From Pseudogymnoascus destructans (lineage: Eukaryota; Ascomycota; Leotiomycetes; Thelebolales; Thelebolaceae): 64,000 bases of DNA. A program made the position numbers and the translations under genes. The notes beneath the pieces were generated by a model. That model worked only from the letters and a program-made list of their open reading frames with translations, ran no database searches and was not told the origin of the DNA. Position 1 is the first letter of the stretch; every line of letters starts with the position of its first letter. The stretch is taken from the NCBI RefSeq assembly GCF_001641265.1, contig NW_020167527.1:992001-1056000 (forward strand). Direction: 5' to 3'. This document shows, one piece after another, positions 37,764 to 49,249 of this stretch.

Positions 37764-39848
37764 ACGTATTTCACAAGCGAGTTGCCCACACAAGTGAGTT
37801 GCCTACCAAAACACCAAAACGCGTCAACTGACAAAAGTCAACATGCCACAACTAACACAAGTCAACATGCCACAACTAACACAAGTCAACATGCCACAAC
37901 TAACACAAGTCAACATGCCACAACTAACACAAGTCAACATGCCACAACTAACACAAGTCAACATGCCACAACTAACACAAGTCAACATGCCACAACTAAC
38001 ACAAGTCAACAAGTCAACATGCCACAACTAACACAAGTCAACATGCCACAACTAACACAAGTCAACATGCCACAACTAACACAAGTGCAATCCTCTATTC
38101 AAGAGGGTAGACTACTTCTAGCTATCTAGGCACTAAAGGAACATCAATTTAAGAGTGTTCGAGCTGCTACATTGTCGTTTGACGTGCTATATAGGACCCC
38201 AAGCTACAGAATGAATGGAATAACTTCCTGACGCGACTCTACCCCTAAGTCAAAGAACTTGACTTCATACGAAGAGTCAGCTCTTATTCAGTACATTCTC
38301 AACCTAGATTCACGTGGATTTCCACCCCAGCCACAAGCTATATAAGAAATGGCAGACCTTCTACTCTCTAAACGAGGCGAGACCCCTATTAGGATCAACT
38401 AGACTACAAACTTCATAAAGCGTTGTATAGAAATCAAAGCAAAGTTAAGTTGGAAGTACGATTATAAACGAGCAAAATGCGAAGATCTAAAGATAATTCA
38501 AGAATGGTTTTCTCTTTTACGAAACACAGTTGCGAAATATGGAATCTTAGAGCAGGATATCTACAACTTTAATGAAGCAGGTTTCGTAATGGGAGTTATT
38601 GCTACTACAAAGGTAGTTATAAGCTTAGAAGCAAAGAGTCATCTAAAGACTATATAGCTAGGGAATAGAGAGTAGGTGTTAATTATCTAAGGTGTTAATT
38701 CGTATAGATAGGCACTCCTGCTGTTCATTATTTTCAAGGCATAGAATCACCTCTTAGCTTAGTATAAGGACTTGGGATTACTAGACGATTAGGTATTACG
38801 CTTAGTAAGAATTGGTAGACTTTAAATTCAATTAGGTACGAGTGGATTTAACACTTTAATTAACATACAAACAGTCGTTCGATTAGAACCTATCGCCTTC
38901 TTATTCTCAACAGACATGAGAGCCACCTCTTAGCTTAATTTCAACACTAATATATAGAATGCAAGATAATCACCCTCTATATGCTACTACACTTGTTGTA
39001 CATTCTTCAGCTACTTGATGTTAGCTGCTTTGCTCTAGTAAAGCTTTTGTATAGATGTCAGATTAAAACCTTTGTATAGAACAGGCTAAATCATATCATA
39101 AAGCTTAAGTTTCTCTCTACATTCAAAGAAGCATTCAAAGCTACATTTATAGAGCAAAACATCAAGAGTGGATTCCGAGCTATAGGACTTGTTCTATACG
39201 AGCTTTAGAATGTTCTCTCTCACTTAAATCTACACTTAAGAACTCTAACTCCTCCTATAGTTAACAGTGACAATTAGACTTTAAAGACTCCTTAAACTAT
39301 AAGGGAGATTAACTTTCAAACAGAGCACATTAAGAACTGCATTATACGTCATTAGAACAGCTCTCCTAGCTTAATTAATGATGCTGTTAGCTGCCTTGTT
39401 AAAGGGGCAGAAATGATGATGCATTCTGCTGTTCTACTTAAGGCAGAAGTTAAGGCTCTCTAAGTAGCAAATGAACAGAAAAAGAGGAGGGAAAGGAAGT
39501 GCAACAGGTGTATAATGCAGGAGCTAGTCTCTCTATATAAGAGGGAGAGGATATCCTTTAGAATGCTAAGGTTGATGCTTAAGTCCATATAGAGGTGGCT
39601 AGTAAGAGTAGTTAGTAGAGGTGGCTAGTAAGAGTAGTTAGTAGGTGGGCTCTAAGGGCTGACAGAAGCACTATGGCTTATGTGGTATTATAGGCCATAA
39701 TTCCCATATGTGCAAGAGGCATGAGGATTCAATTACAATTAATTAAGGGTCATTAGGTAGGTGGTGTTATGGTAGTAGGTAGTAATAGTCAATTCTAGTA
39801 ATTTTGTAGGCAACTCACTTGTGTAGGCAACTCGCTTGTGAAATATGT
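37764..39848 (+). mobile_element. RIP-decayed pogo-type element (2085 bp) with TA duplication
   Basis: The ends are inverted repeats containing ATTTCACAAGCGAGTTGCC and a further CACAAGTGAGTTGCC block. TA flanks both sides (37762-37763 and 39849-39850). On the plus strand (about 38390-39740) a transposase remnant reads FIKRCIEIKAKL, DLKIIQEWFSLLRN and YNFNEAGFVMGVI. It ends in a zinc-knuckle-like CGIIGHNSHMC region near 39680. Stops abound and the sequence is very AT-rich, as expected after repeat-induced point mutation. Confidence 0.85.
37835..38086. repeat. Minisatellite of 24-bp units (about ten copies)
   Basis: The unit ACAAGTCAACATGCCACAAC plus TAAC is repeated head-to-tail with almost no change, with one short extra CAAGTCAA near 38010. 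It sits just inside the left end of the decayed pogo element. Because the unit is a multiple of three without stops, long open frames appear on both strands, but they have no gene-like context. Confidence 0.93.
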
Positions 39849-39850
39849 TA

Positions 39851-40842
39851 TAATCCTTCATTAAAATACAATTAGATACTTCTCCTAAGTCCTATTCGAT
39901 AGATACTTCATCTCCTTGCTTAATTATAGCATTGTTTATAGTTGTACTACCTGTTGCTATTAACTTCTGTTAAGTAGCCTCCTCTGCTTTAACAACCTAT
40001 AGCTGTAATTCCCTTCTAGAAATATGAAAATGACCCTTTAAAATTGCTCGCTTGCCTTTTTGCTATACTCTCTAAGCTTGAACAATTGATCATAGATTGT
40101 TAGTATTACGTTGTTGTAGAAAATTGTGTGTATTTAGTTGCTCTGTTACATCTGCTAACTTTTGAATATATCTCTTTATAGGTGTGTCTAACACTATACG
40201 GGCTTTAAGAATTGTAGGGAGTACTGTATTTGCTTTCTGTAGTGTTGTAAAGTTAGGTGGACTACTATTTTGAAAGATAGTATCAAAGATATCATGTTGT
40301 TGTGGTGTTTAAGGCTGTTGTCTAACTTTAATAACTTCTTAAAGTGTTACTTTATAGATAAGTCGTGGTTTAAATGGTTGTAGTCCTGCTCCTCTCTATG
40401 CTAAAGTGATAATGTGGTCCACCCCAGAGCAATGCACACCACTAAGCGATGCACTTTTCCACGACTACACAACAAGTAACATTAATTATACCACGACAAC
40501 AACTGTAATATACTAAAACTATGTAGACTCATATACATCAGACATTCCTACATCTTCTTGACATGTGCATGCATTATGCCCAGGCTTTCCACATGTGCTA
40601 CAACGCCGTAGAGCCATCTCTGTTCTCACCCGCTGACTACCATTTTCATGTAATTCACGCACCACCTATTCTTGCACCTCCTCCTGGGATAATTGATCTT
40701 GTGCATCTCCTACAGTAAGTGATCCTCCAAGCTGTACGTGTGTTTTTTTAGCCCTTCGGCGCTTGCTAAGTGCCTCATTTGCCTTCTGTAAGGTGCATAT
40801 CTCAGCTGTCATCAGCGTGACTGAGTGCGCTAATGCTTGCGT
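39851..40842 (-). pseudogene. Remnants of one or more pogo/Fot1-type transposase C-termini
   Basis: At 40550-40842 the minus strand reads AHSVTLMTAEICTLQKANEA, then SKRRRAKKTHVQLGG, LSQEEVQE and a zinc knuckle (CSTCGKPGHNACTC), the usual C-terminus of fungal pogo-type transposases. The AT-rich stretch 39851-40440 has the same sense and similar coiled, basic character, but it is full of stops. No ends are resolved. Confidence 0.55.
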
Positions 40843-40946
40843 TGTCATACTGACATTTGTTGCACTCAGTTTGCTATCAAACTCAAGAGCAAACTTAGGA
40901 ATCTCCTCCTCAAACCTACAAGTCACCATACATATCTTGGCTTATC
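40843..40946 (-). repeat. Reversed 3' fragment of LTR family A
   Basis: Plus-strand TGTCATACTGACATTTGTTGC is the reverse of the family-A LTR 3' end. It is cut at 40946 where a forward family-A LTR begins. Confidence 0.8.
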
Positions 40947-41853
40947 TGTAATGGTGGGTGCACCAGATGTGAGAATCTAGCCACCCAAGGAAGGGATAAA
41001 TTTACTAAGACAACACACTGTCTTAGAAAACAGAGCCAAAGGGTTGTAGCTTAGACTATTCCACAACGCAGCAATCAGGTGTGTGATGTAGTGAAGTGGT
41101 AGACAAGTTGCAACAAATGTTGAGTCTGGGAACTCAGGGGTAAGTCAGAGGTTAACACCTCACTGACTTTTCAGAAACAAGGAGTAACAAGATGAATGCT
41201 TGGAAGCTTGGAAAAGACGTGGAAGTATGTGATGGTCGATTTACTGTATTGTCTGCTTGCCCTTTCTTAAGGAAAGGGCAATCCTATCTATGCCAAAGGA
41301 GTGTAGTTCTCTCATTTTCCAAGGCTTTCCATGACTTACCAGGCTTGGTAACTGTAGTCGACGTAAGAAAATCCCATAGAACCATCTCCTAGGTTCCTAG
41401 CCTATAGGAAGTGAAAGGAGGTCCAAGGTCAGAGTACCCCTATAGACAGATTATGTCATAACTTAACCAATCTTGTCAGTAACTAAGGAGCGATGACGTG
41501 TAATGAATCATAGAGGGTTGTAGAAGCTTTTGGAGCTATTGTTCATGTTCCTAGGCCTCTAGTTGATAGAGATATGTCATGTGTAGTATTAGCCCAGTAA
41601 CTAAGGAGTGATGTCATGTAATGAATCATAGAGGGTTGTAGAGATATGCTATGTGGTCATATCGGCCCAGTAACTAAGGAGCAATGACGTGTAATGAATC
41701 ATAGGGGGTTGTAGCAATCGTTGAGTAGTATTGCTCTTGTTGTTGGTGTGACAAGCCAAAATATGTATAGTGACTTGTAGGTTTGAGGAGGAGATTTCTA
41801 AGTTTGCTCTTGAGTTTGATAGCAAACTGAGTGCAACGAATGTCAGTATGACA
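40947..41853 (+). repeat. LTR family A copy (907 bp)
   Basis: It starts TGTAATGGTGGGTGC and ends GTCAGTATGACA. The flanks (TTATC, GCTGG) do not match, so one side has probably been rearranged. It is adjacent to the reversed fragment at 40843. Confidence 0.85.
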
Positions 41854-42061
41854 GCTGGGAATAGTGGCGTATTAAGTACGGAGTATTTAAGAACTTTAGA
41901 ACGGCTTGAGTGGCTTGTCAAGGTTAAGCAGGCAAATGAGGGCATTCAAGGCACTTTGGACAGTTGGATAACGTAGTCACGTGTATTTGATACCGCGATA
42001 ATCTTGTTAACACGATATGAAATTACGGGATGCTATCCATCGTGTTATCGAGATTTTACTG
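41854..42061 (+). mobile_element. 3' end of another pogo-type element
   Basis: The plus strand encodes NSGVLSTEYLRTLERLEWLV and KQANEGIQGTLDSWIT with a stop near 41974. This matches the C-terminal layout of the pogo elements at 4732 and 35516 (ENSGITDPASFLRSLERVER...LVQGMLDGW). The sequence ends at 42061 in ...TCGAGATTTTACTG followed by TA, a typical pogo terminus. Confidence 0.65.
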
Positions 42062-42285
42062 TAGTCGCAAATTGCGAAGCATAGTTCGACAGCCCCATAT
42101 AAGAGTACCACAGTCTAGCCCCGCTAGCCCGTAACCATGACGTCACGTTACAGCAGCCCTAACAACTACCACCAGTACGCCACGACTTACGTTAATGCTT
42201 GCCTCTATCATTCTCAAATTACACCGCAAGAGCTGCAATCTTCGACTCAATAACAGATCCTATTTCAAACATACGCATAAGCGCG

Positions 42286-43342
42286 ATGTCGCACTCTCAC
42301 TCTCACGAAGGCGCTGGTGCCGGGCACTCCCACGATCCCGTCCAGGCAGCTCTGGATCATGGACACACGCACGAGATTCTCGATGGGCCGGGAAGCTATA
42401 TGGGAAGGGAGATGCCGATTAATGAGGGCAGAAACTGGGAGGATAGAGCCTATACTGTGGGCATTGGAGGGTATGTTTCTCTATCAGCCTTTGGTTGCTT
42501 GGGGTGGGAGACACATGGAAGAGATAAGGACTGTGTGGCACGGCTAGGAAGCTTTCCAACCCAGCTCTCATAGTGTGAGAGTTGTCAGCCATGCTACTCA
42601 CCCCATCAGCCTCTCCAGTCTCCAAAACTCCTCAGCTCATACCCCCATCATCCCCACTCTTCCCATCCAAACCCCAACAATGCGTAACCGCTAACCCCCC
42701 CCCAGCCCCGTCGGCTCCGGCAAAACCGCCCTCATGTTGGCCCTCTGCCTCGCCCTCCGCGAGAAATACAACCTCGCCGCCGTAACCAACGACATCTTCA
42801 CCCGCGAAGACGCCGAGTTCCTCACCTCCCAAAAAGCCCTCCCCGCCTCGCGCATCCGCGCCATCGAGACAGGCGGCTGCCCGCACGCCGCCGTACGCGA
42901 GGACATCAGCGCCAACCTCGCCGCGCTGGAGGACCTACAGCGGGAATTCCACGCGGACATCCTGCTGATTGAGTCCGGCGGGGATAATCTGGCAGCGAAC
43001 TACAGCAGGGAGTTGGCGGATTTCATCGTCTATGTCATTGATGTGAGTGGCGGGGATAAGATCCCGCGGAAGGGGGGGCCGGGGATCACGCAGAGCGATC
43101 TGTTGGTGGTGAATAAGACGGATTTGGCGGGGATTATTGGGGCGGATCTGGATGTTATGGAGAGGGATGCGAGGAAGATGAGGGAGGGTGGTCCGACGAT
43201 TTTTGCTCAGGTGAAGGGGGGGAAGGGGGTCGATCATATTGTTAACCTCATACTTAGTGGGTGGAAGGCGAGTGGTGCTGAGGCGGTCAGTCGTGCGAGA
43301 GGTGGCCCGGTGGCGACGGCGGATTTGGGGAAGTTGGCTTGA
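42286..43342 (+). CDS. Urease accessory GTPase UreG
   Basis: Exons 42286-42470 and 42706-43342 (intron 42471-42705; CTAAC lies just before the C-rich acceptor) give 273 residues. The start MSHSHSHEGAGAGHSH supplies the His-rich metal-binding N-terminus. The P-loop GPVGSGKT spans the intron (Gly codon split), followed by AAVTNDIFTREDAEFL. The nickel-binding ETGGCPHAAVREDIS has the Cys-Pro-His motif. ESGGDNLAA and VNKTDLAG (GTP specificity) follow. UreG couples GTP hydrolysis to nickel delivery into urease in the cytosol. Urease itself and the other accessory proteins are not in this window. Confidence 0.95.
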
Positions 43343-43972
43343 GAGGTGGGGAGTGGGATTGTCGGATGAGTTTGAGTGTTCATGTCAGATTGTCATGAGT
43401 CGATGATGCGTGCGACGGCGGCCTGGAATGGCTTATATTGACGACTCGCACTAGCTATTATCCCAACCACTATATAACTATGGTAGCTTAGCTTATAACT
43501 TATATACTGCCCAACCAAGGTCGACTTTGCTACGCCCTAAAATGTCATAATTGGAGCCATCGCGGGCCTAGCCGCAGCCATAGTCCGCGGTTCCCACCCT
43601 CCCACACACGCTATTGTGTAAGTTGTCATGCCATCGCATCATGAACCCTTCATAGTCGGCAGATTATCTAAAAGCTAAGCTATTAATCCACGGCCCTATG
43701 ATTTCAATAACACCCGACATATTGCTAAGAAGCAGCCGAGCACGGCGTAGCCATGGCTCGATTTGACCATAACAACATCCAACTAACCTAGTGCCCACAC
43801 CGAGAGAAACGCCATGAATGTAACAAACACACTTAAAAACCCCCTTCCTCCCATCCCCCATCCTTCCCCTTCCTCCTCCCATCGCAAAAGCTTCCAAATC
43901 AAATCTCCATCACACACTGCACACCGAACAAACCACCCAGCCCCAACCACAACCGCAACCGCAACCGCAACA
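43343..43972. other. Intergenic region, no gene seen
   Basis: This is the 3' flank of UreG and upstream region of the next gene. An in-frame ATG at 43814 would add 53 Ser/Pro/Thr-rich residues to that gene, but the ATG at 43973 has the better context. Confidence 0.5.
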
Positions 43973-45763
43973 ATGAAGTACGACCTAAACCTCTCCCTCA
44001 CCACCCCCCCGGCGGAGCCCCCAACGGAACTACCCACCAAACAGCTCTCGGTCGGGGAACCTACCCCGCGCCCACCAAGCCGCAAACACTCCTCTTCGCA
44101 GGTCCCTACGCTCTCCACCCCCTTCGACGACGCTGCCCTCTCCACCGAGGGCTCGCGCTCCCCCGCATCCCCCGTGCCGGCGCCGACAACCACGTCCCGT
44201 GACGAGGTGACGCCGCCGCCGGCTGCGACGTTGGGGGGAGTGGGGGGGACGCCGCTTTGTACTATTCATGAGGATAGGAAGTTGGCTGTTTCGGGGGCTG
44301 ATTGGTTGATGGGGAAGCCGTGGGGGTCGCAAGGGAAGCAGGAGGGGGAGGGGGAGAAGGAGGATGTCAAAACCGCGACGGGATCAGAGCCACCGCGTAA
44401 ACCGAAGGGCCCGCGCAGAGAAGAAGATGGGCACCTGGTGAATGGGAACAGACTTATCGGGGACTGGATGCTCCCTTCGGCCGGGGTGGGGGAGTGGATG
44501 GATAGTGAAGGAAATATGAGGGTACCTTATGAGATTGAGGAGGCGATGAGGAATACCCCCGCGCCGGTATTTATGAGGAGGAGTATAGACAGGATGGAGA
44601 GTGAGCTGGTGAGGGAGGCGGAGGAGGAGAGGCTGAGGCATGAGCAGATGCTGAGGGAAACTGAGGGGGAGAGAGTGGCGGAGACTGACCAGGAGAAGGA
44701 GGAGAGGTGGGAGATGGAGAGGCGGAGGCGGATTGCGAGGGGGTGGGTGTGCGGCGGTGGCGGTGGCGGCGGCGGGGGGGGTGGGGAGCTGGAGGATGGG
44801 GAGCCGTATGAGGAGGAGGAGCCGGAGGAGGCGAATGAGTATACGCCTTCTGGGGCGGCGCCGCCGGAGATGATCGCTGCTGCGAGGGCGAGGGCGGAGG
44901 CGAGGTGGGCGGAGGCGAGGTGGGCGGAGGAGGCGAGGGCTGAGAGGGTGGCTGCTAGGAAAGCGGCGGCGCGGAGGGCGGAGGTGGCTGCGAGAGAAGC
45001 GGCGGCGGTGCTGGCAGCGGCGGAACCGGCGCTGGATCCTGCGGCGACTGAGGCTGCGAGGAGGCTTAAGGCGGCGGAGAGGGCGAGGAAGGCTGTGGAA
45101 AATGAACCGCATTCGCCGAGTTGGAATGGGAGTACCTATATTGATGGGCGCGAGCACCATTACTGCGGTCCGGACTTCCCGTGCCAGATGGAGCCGGTGT
45201 GCGACCCTTCCATCAAGGAGATCTGGGAGAAGGGTCTCCCCATCGCGCCTGATGAGATGCCGCCGAAGCGGGTTTCGTTTACGGGGCCGATGCGCGCGTT
45301 GTTCGGCTTCAAGAAGGGGCAGCCGGTGCAGAAGTATAGGAAGCCTGTTTCTATTCAATCTATCCGCGTCGGCAATTCGGCGGAGACGACGGTTATTGAG
45401 GAACCAAGGTCAGACGCTCCGCTGGGATCTGGCCGAAGGACGTCGCGCGCGGGTGGTGAGGCGGAGAAGGGCGATCGCAGGACGATGAGGGGGTTGAGGA
45501 AGGTTTGGGGGTTCTGGACGCACTTTGGTGGGAAGATGGGGGGGCGGAGAGGGGTGGTGGTGACGAAGAGTGAGGAGAGCCTTCCGGTGGCTGAGGGAGA
45601 GGAGGATACCGATATGAGGTATAATGTTGCTGATGCCATTGCGGCTTCGGCGGCTACGGCGAACCTTGCGGCTTCGGCGTGCTATCCGGTGGGGGAGAGC
45701 ACGGTGGAAACGGCGAAGGTTGTCGAGAGGACGGATAGTGGTACAGTGATGGACGGTGTTTAA
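43973..45763 (+). CDS. Uncharacterised low-complexity, Glu/Ala/Arg-rich protein (596 residues)
   Basis: A single exon from ATG 43973 (ACAATGAAG context, MKYDLNLSLTTPP) to the stop at 45761-45763. It holds a Pro/Ser-rich N-terminus, DWLMGKPWGSQG, and a long charged helical segment (MESELVREAEEERLRHEQ and on; coiled coil likely). A poly-Gly run is encoded by GGC/GGT repeats at about 44750-44785. Ala/Glu/Arg heptad-like sequence (ARAEARWAEARWAEEARAER) follows, then a conserved-looking block with YIDGREHHYCGPDFPCQMEP and KRVSFTGPMRALFGFKKGQ. No signal peptide or membrane segment is present. I do not recognise a family; the cysteine-bearing block and the PMRALFGF motif are the best handles for a search. 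Confidence 0.75.
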   Translation: MKYDLNLSLTTPPAEPPTELPTKQLSVGEPTPRPPSRKHSSSQVPTLSTPFDDAALSTEGSRSPASPVPAPTTTSRDEVTPPPAATLGGVGGTPLCTIHEDRKLAVSGADWLMGKPWGSQGKQEGEGEKEDVKTATGSEPPRKPKGPRREEDGHLVNGNRLIGDWMLPSAGVGEWMDSEGNMRVPYEIEEAMRNTPAPVFMRRSIDRMESELVREAEEERLRHEQMLRETEGERVAETDQEKEERWEMERRRRIARGWVCGGGGGGGGGGGELEDGEPYEEEEPEEANEYTPSGAAPPEMIAAARARAEARWAEARWAEEARAERVAARKAAARRAEVAAREAAAVLAAAEPALDPAATEAARRLKAAERARKAVENEPHSPSWNGSTYIDGREHHYCGPDFPCQMEPVCDPSIKEIWEKGLPIAPDEMPPKRVSFTGPMRALFGFKKGQPVQKYRKPVSIQSIRVGNSAETTVIEEPRSDAPLGSGRRTSRAGGEAEKGDRRTMRGLRKVWGFWTHFGGKMGGRRGVVVTKSEESLPVAEGEEDTDMRYNVADAIAASAATANLAASACYPVGESTVETAKVVERTDSGTVMDGV

Positions 45764-46948
45764 CAGAAGGAAAGTGATGCAGAGAAAGCGGCCAAGGTGT
45801 AATGGCAGAAGGAAAGAAGGAAAGAAGATGGACGCATCAGAAAAATTACTTGATATTTGCTCACCTATAACGTATTTCACGTTGTGCTAACCTTATTGGT
45901 TTTTAGCCTCGCAACGGGGGGTTATATAAAATTAATAACATCTCAACTGCATCGTTCTCAAGGCACAAAACCGTGAATATATACCAAGTACGTCACATGA
46001 TCCCGTAATTCATGAAACGACAAAAACCGAATCGTTTCAAAAAAAACCCCAAAACCGACGGTTTCAGGCGATTCGAGCTTTACTGTTTCGATCGCTAAAT
46101 GATGTCATTGGGCGGGGCGTCCCTTGTCTCAGATTTCTCAGCGGATTCTCAGCAATACCTGGTCTGGTATACAGGTCGATCGGGCGCAGTCTTGGCTGTT
46201 TGCGCCGATCGTGATTGTCAGGGCAGTGCAAGAATTTTGATAAGAGGTTTCTGAATTGGGTAGTTGTTATTGTATATACAGTTAGAATGTCTCTAGATGA
46301 ATGCCGAAGCAAGTTAGAAAGCAATAGGAGTAAAGGGGGGGGATTCTTATTTCGACTATTCAATCGATGTAATCGAACGATATGGGATCGAGATGACCAC
46401 CCATGTCCGTAAGATGATAATCTAGATAGAAAATTCTCATATGGGCGTTGCATGGCATCATCTAGCATTCACTCTATCACCACGGAACTATCCAATATGC
46501 AAACCAGAGAGCGCAATGGCAGAAATACTCTGTAGATAAATAATATTCCCAACACGTTCCCGTGACTTTATAAATAGAAAGGCCATCTATTAATCCACTC
46601 TGCGCTAAACTTGTTCTAGAGCAGTAGTGGGTAGTGTAGTGGCGGAGAGGAGGAGGAACTCGAAATTTGATACGAAGACGGAGCCCATTGAACCCTGCTG
46701 CTCTCAGCATTACGTCTGTTTTGCATATGCCGCAGACACAACACTCTCTTACATTCACGACTTTCTTTTGGATATCTACACATTGCTACTTTCTTTTGGA
46801 TATCAATTCCGCAGGCAAACGGCTCAAATCGTCGTGGCGACTCTAGAATCTACACCTCCTGTTCGCCACCATTTCATCGCTCGCAACTGGCACCTCAAAC
46901 AACGCTCTTGAACACCGTCAATCTATCCCAGCCGCACCAGCCGCCACA
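45764..46948. other. Intergenic region and promoter of the KRE6-like gene
   Basis: No gene is seen. CTTTATAAATAG at 46566-46577 is a good TATA-box candidate about 370 bp upstream of the KRE6-like ATG. CT-rich sequence follows it. Confidence 0.45.
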
Positions 46949-49020
46949 ATGTTCATCCAGATGGCGGACAGGCGGCGACCTCCTCATGTCACCATCAACT
47001 CGGGGAGCGAGGAAGACATTCTCGCCCAAGAACCACACAACAACAGCAGTACCGACTCCATAACGACCCGACAGCTCCTACCGCAGCCATTTGCATCGTC
47101 GCCGCGCTCCAGCGGGGCAACATCGCCAATTTACGGAGGGAGGCAGTTCCCCGACAGCTCGGAGCTGTTATTACCCCGCAGCGCACCAACGAGCTATCGC
47201 CCGTATCGCGATGTCTCGAATGCGACGGACCCTTACTCGACGCGGTCGTCGCGACGGACGAGTACGAGCTCGGATGGGGGGGGATATGGAGGACCTTTTG
47301 CTTCGCCGTTTGGTGATAGGATAGGGGGGCCGGATGATGATAATGTGAATACACAGACGGTGACGGAGAAGTATAATTGTGTGCCTACGCCGGGGTTATT
47401 GGTGTTTCCGGAAGACGTGGAGCAAGATGATGAGATGCATAATCCCGATCCGGATGAGAAGGAACACAGGGATGGGAATATCTGGACGAAAAGAGGCGCG
47501 GTTAATCTTGGAGGATTGGGGGTTCTTGTTTTGGGAATGTTGTCGCTATTTATTATATGGCCGGTATTGTATGTTGAATTCCTCGAGCCGTGGAATAACT
47601 TTGATTCTAACAGCTCGCAGAACCGTCGCCTTAAACAAAAAGAATGCAGGCCACATTGGATGCGAGGCGGACCCGGATTGTCTATCAGATTCAGTACCAC
47701 TATTGAAAAATATGAGGACGGGCCTCATCGACCCAGACACACCCGAAACGGTGAAGACGAAGACTGCAAAGGATGGAACGAAGCTGGAACTGGTGTTCTC
47801 GGACGAATTCAAGAAATCCGGCCGCACATTCTACGACGGTGATGATCCATATTTCCAAGCGGTGGATATCTGGTATGGAGCGACACAGGACTTGGAGTGG
47901 TACGACCCAGACGCAGTTTCGACGGATAATGGCACGCTCAATCTACGATTCGACGCCTTTCAAAATCACTTCCTCAACTACAGGTCTGGTATGGTGCAGT
48001 CATGGAATAAATTATGTTTCAAGGGCGGCCGTTTGGAAGCAAGCATATCGTTACCGGGGCGAGGCGACGTTGAAGGCTTCTGGCCCGGATTTTGGGCAAT
48101 GGGAAACCTCGGGAGGCCTGGATACTTGTCCACAACTGACGGGCTGTGGCCTTACAGCTACGAGGACAAGTGCGATGTTGGTATCACCAAGAACCAGAGT
48201 TCTTCAGATGGTCTCTCATTGCTCCCTGGCATGAGGCTTCCCGCCTGCACCTGTGCAGCCGAGGACCACCCCTCACCCGGCAAGTCACGGTCAGCCCCCG
48301 AGATCGACTGTATAGAAGCCTCCGTGGACTTTCTCGATCCCGCTGTTACCAGCAGCTACACAGGCACTGCCTCGCAGTCATTCCAACTTGCCCCGTTTGA
48401 TATCTGGTACCAGCCTGACTACAACTTTGTCGAGCTCTACGACCAGCAAGTGACGGAGATGAACACTTACCGCGGTGGTCCCTACCAGGAAGCATTTTCC
48501 GCCGTGACGTACCTGAATAACAATTGGTACGACGGCAATGCCTACCAGACCTACGGCTTTGAGTACAAGCCCGGCGCCAAGGGTGACATGGTCTGGTTCG
48601 TCGGCGACGAATACACATGGAAGATCGATCCGCGAGCGCTCCGCCCGAACGGGAATATCGGACAACGCATATTTCCCGAGGAGCCGATGGCCATGATCAT
48701 GAATTTCGGCATGAGTAATTCGTTTGCGCAGGTCTTCCTGGCTGATTTGGCGAAACTGATGCCGGCAACTATGCGCTTCGATTATGTCCGTATCTATCAG
48801 GATCCGGAAGAGAAGAGTGTGACGTGCGATCCGGTCGGATATCCAACGACGGATTATATCAAGAATCATCCGGAGCCGTATGCCAATCCCAACTTGACGT
48901 TGTGGTAAGTTTTGAGCTTTTTTATTCTTATTTGTTTGATCTAGGTTACTGACACGCAATAGGGAGAAAACCAACTATAATTGGCCGCAGAATACATTTG
49001 TTGATGGCTGCAAAGCGTGA
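46949..49020 (+). CDS. KRE6/SKN1-type beta-1,6-glucan synthesis protein (GH16-like), type II membrane
   Basis: Exons 46949-47568, 47621-48904 and 48963-49020 give 653 residues. The first intron (52 bp, GTATGT...TTCTAACAGCTCGCAG) joins two different frames exactly after the membrane segment. The N-terminal cytosolic part is Ser/Pro-rich. It is followed by one membrane helix (about residues 185-206, GGLGVLVLGMLSLFIIWPV), then a lumenal GH16-like domain. That domain has LVFSDEFKKSGRTFY, DIWYGATQDLEWYDPD, GFWPGFWAMGN, the catalytic signature EIDCIEAS (about residue 433, ExDxxE) and a C-terminal RFDYVRIYQDP. KRE6/SKN1 proteins act in the secretory pathway in cell-wall beta-1,6-glucan assembly. The ATG at 46961 (four codons in) is an alternative start. 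Confidence 0.93.
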
Positions 49021-49247
49021 ATGGATTATAGAAGCTGTTGGTGAAGTGGTGATACAAAGCGACGACATTTCAGCGCACTGGAGGTGTACGAAAGAGTGTT
49101 TCACAACCCGAAACAATGCATTAGCAAAGCAATTGAGCAGCTAGAGGTCCTCGTACCTGCATATTTCGCCAATTGGACACTTGCCAGGTTGAACAAACGA
49201 GCCGGCGAGCTCGGCAGGAGTTTTTGGGATTCGGCCGTATTTATGGC
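49021..49247. other. Short 3' flank of the KRE6-like gene
   Basis: A small frame (49084 on, ERVFHNPKQCISKAIEQLEV) ends in the transposon and has no recognisable features. Confidence 0.35.
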
Positions 49248-49249
49248 TA

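Noticed and set aside
37835..38086. CRISPR-like array of 24-bp repeats
   Set aside because: The units follow each other directly with no unique spacers, the genome is eukaryotic, and the array is part of a transposon end. It is a minisatellite.
1..42100. Giant Starship-type mobile element carrying the transposon cluster
   Set aside because: No tyrosine recombinase (DUF3435-type) gene or matching direct repeats at the edges were seen; ordinary nesting explains the region.
44384..45358. Arg/Pro-rich 324-codon frame antisense to the 596-residue gene
   Set aside because: It is the mirror of Glu/Ala/Arg-rich codons; the sense frame has a proper start, stop and folded-looking block.
45868..45885. 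Copy of the decayed pogo terminal repeat (CTATAACGTATTTCAC)
   Set aside because: Only about 14 bases match and the following sequence differs, so it is probably chance.
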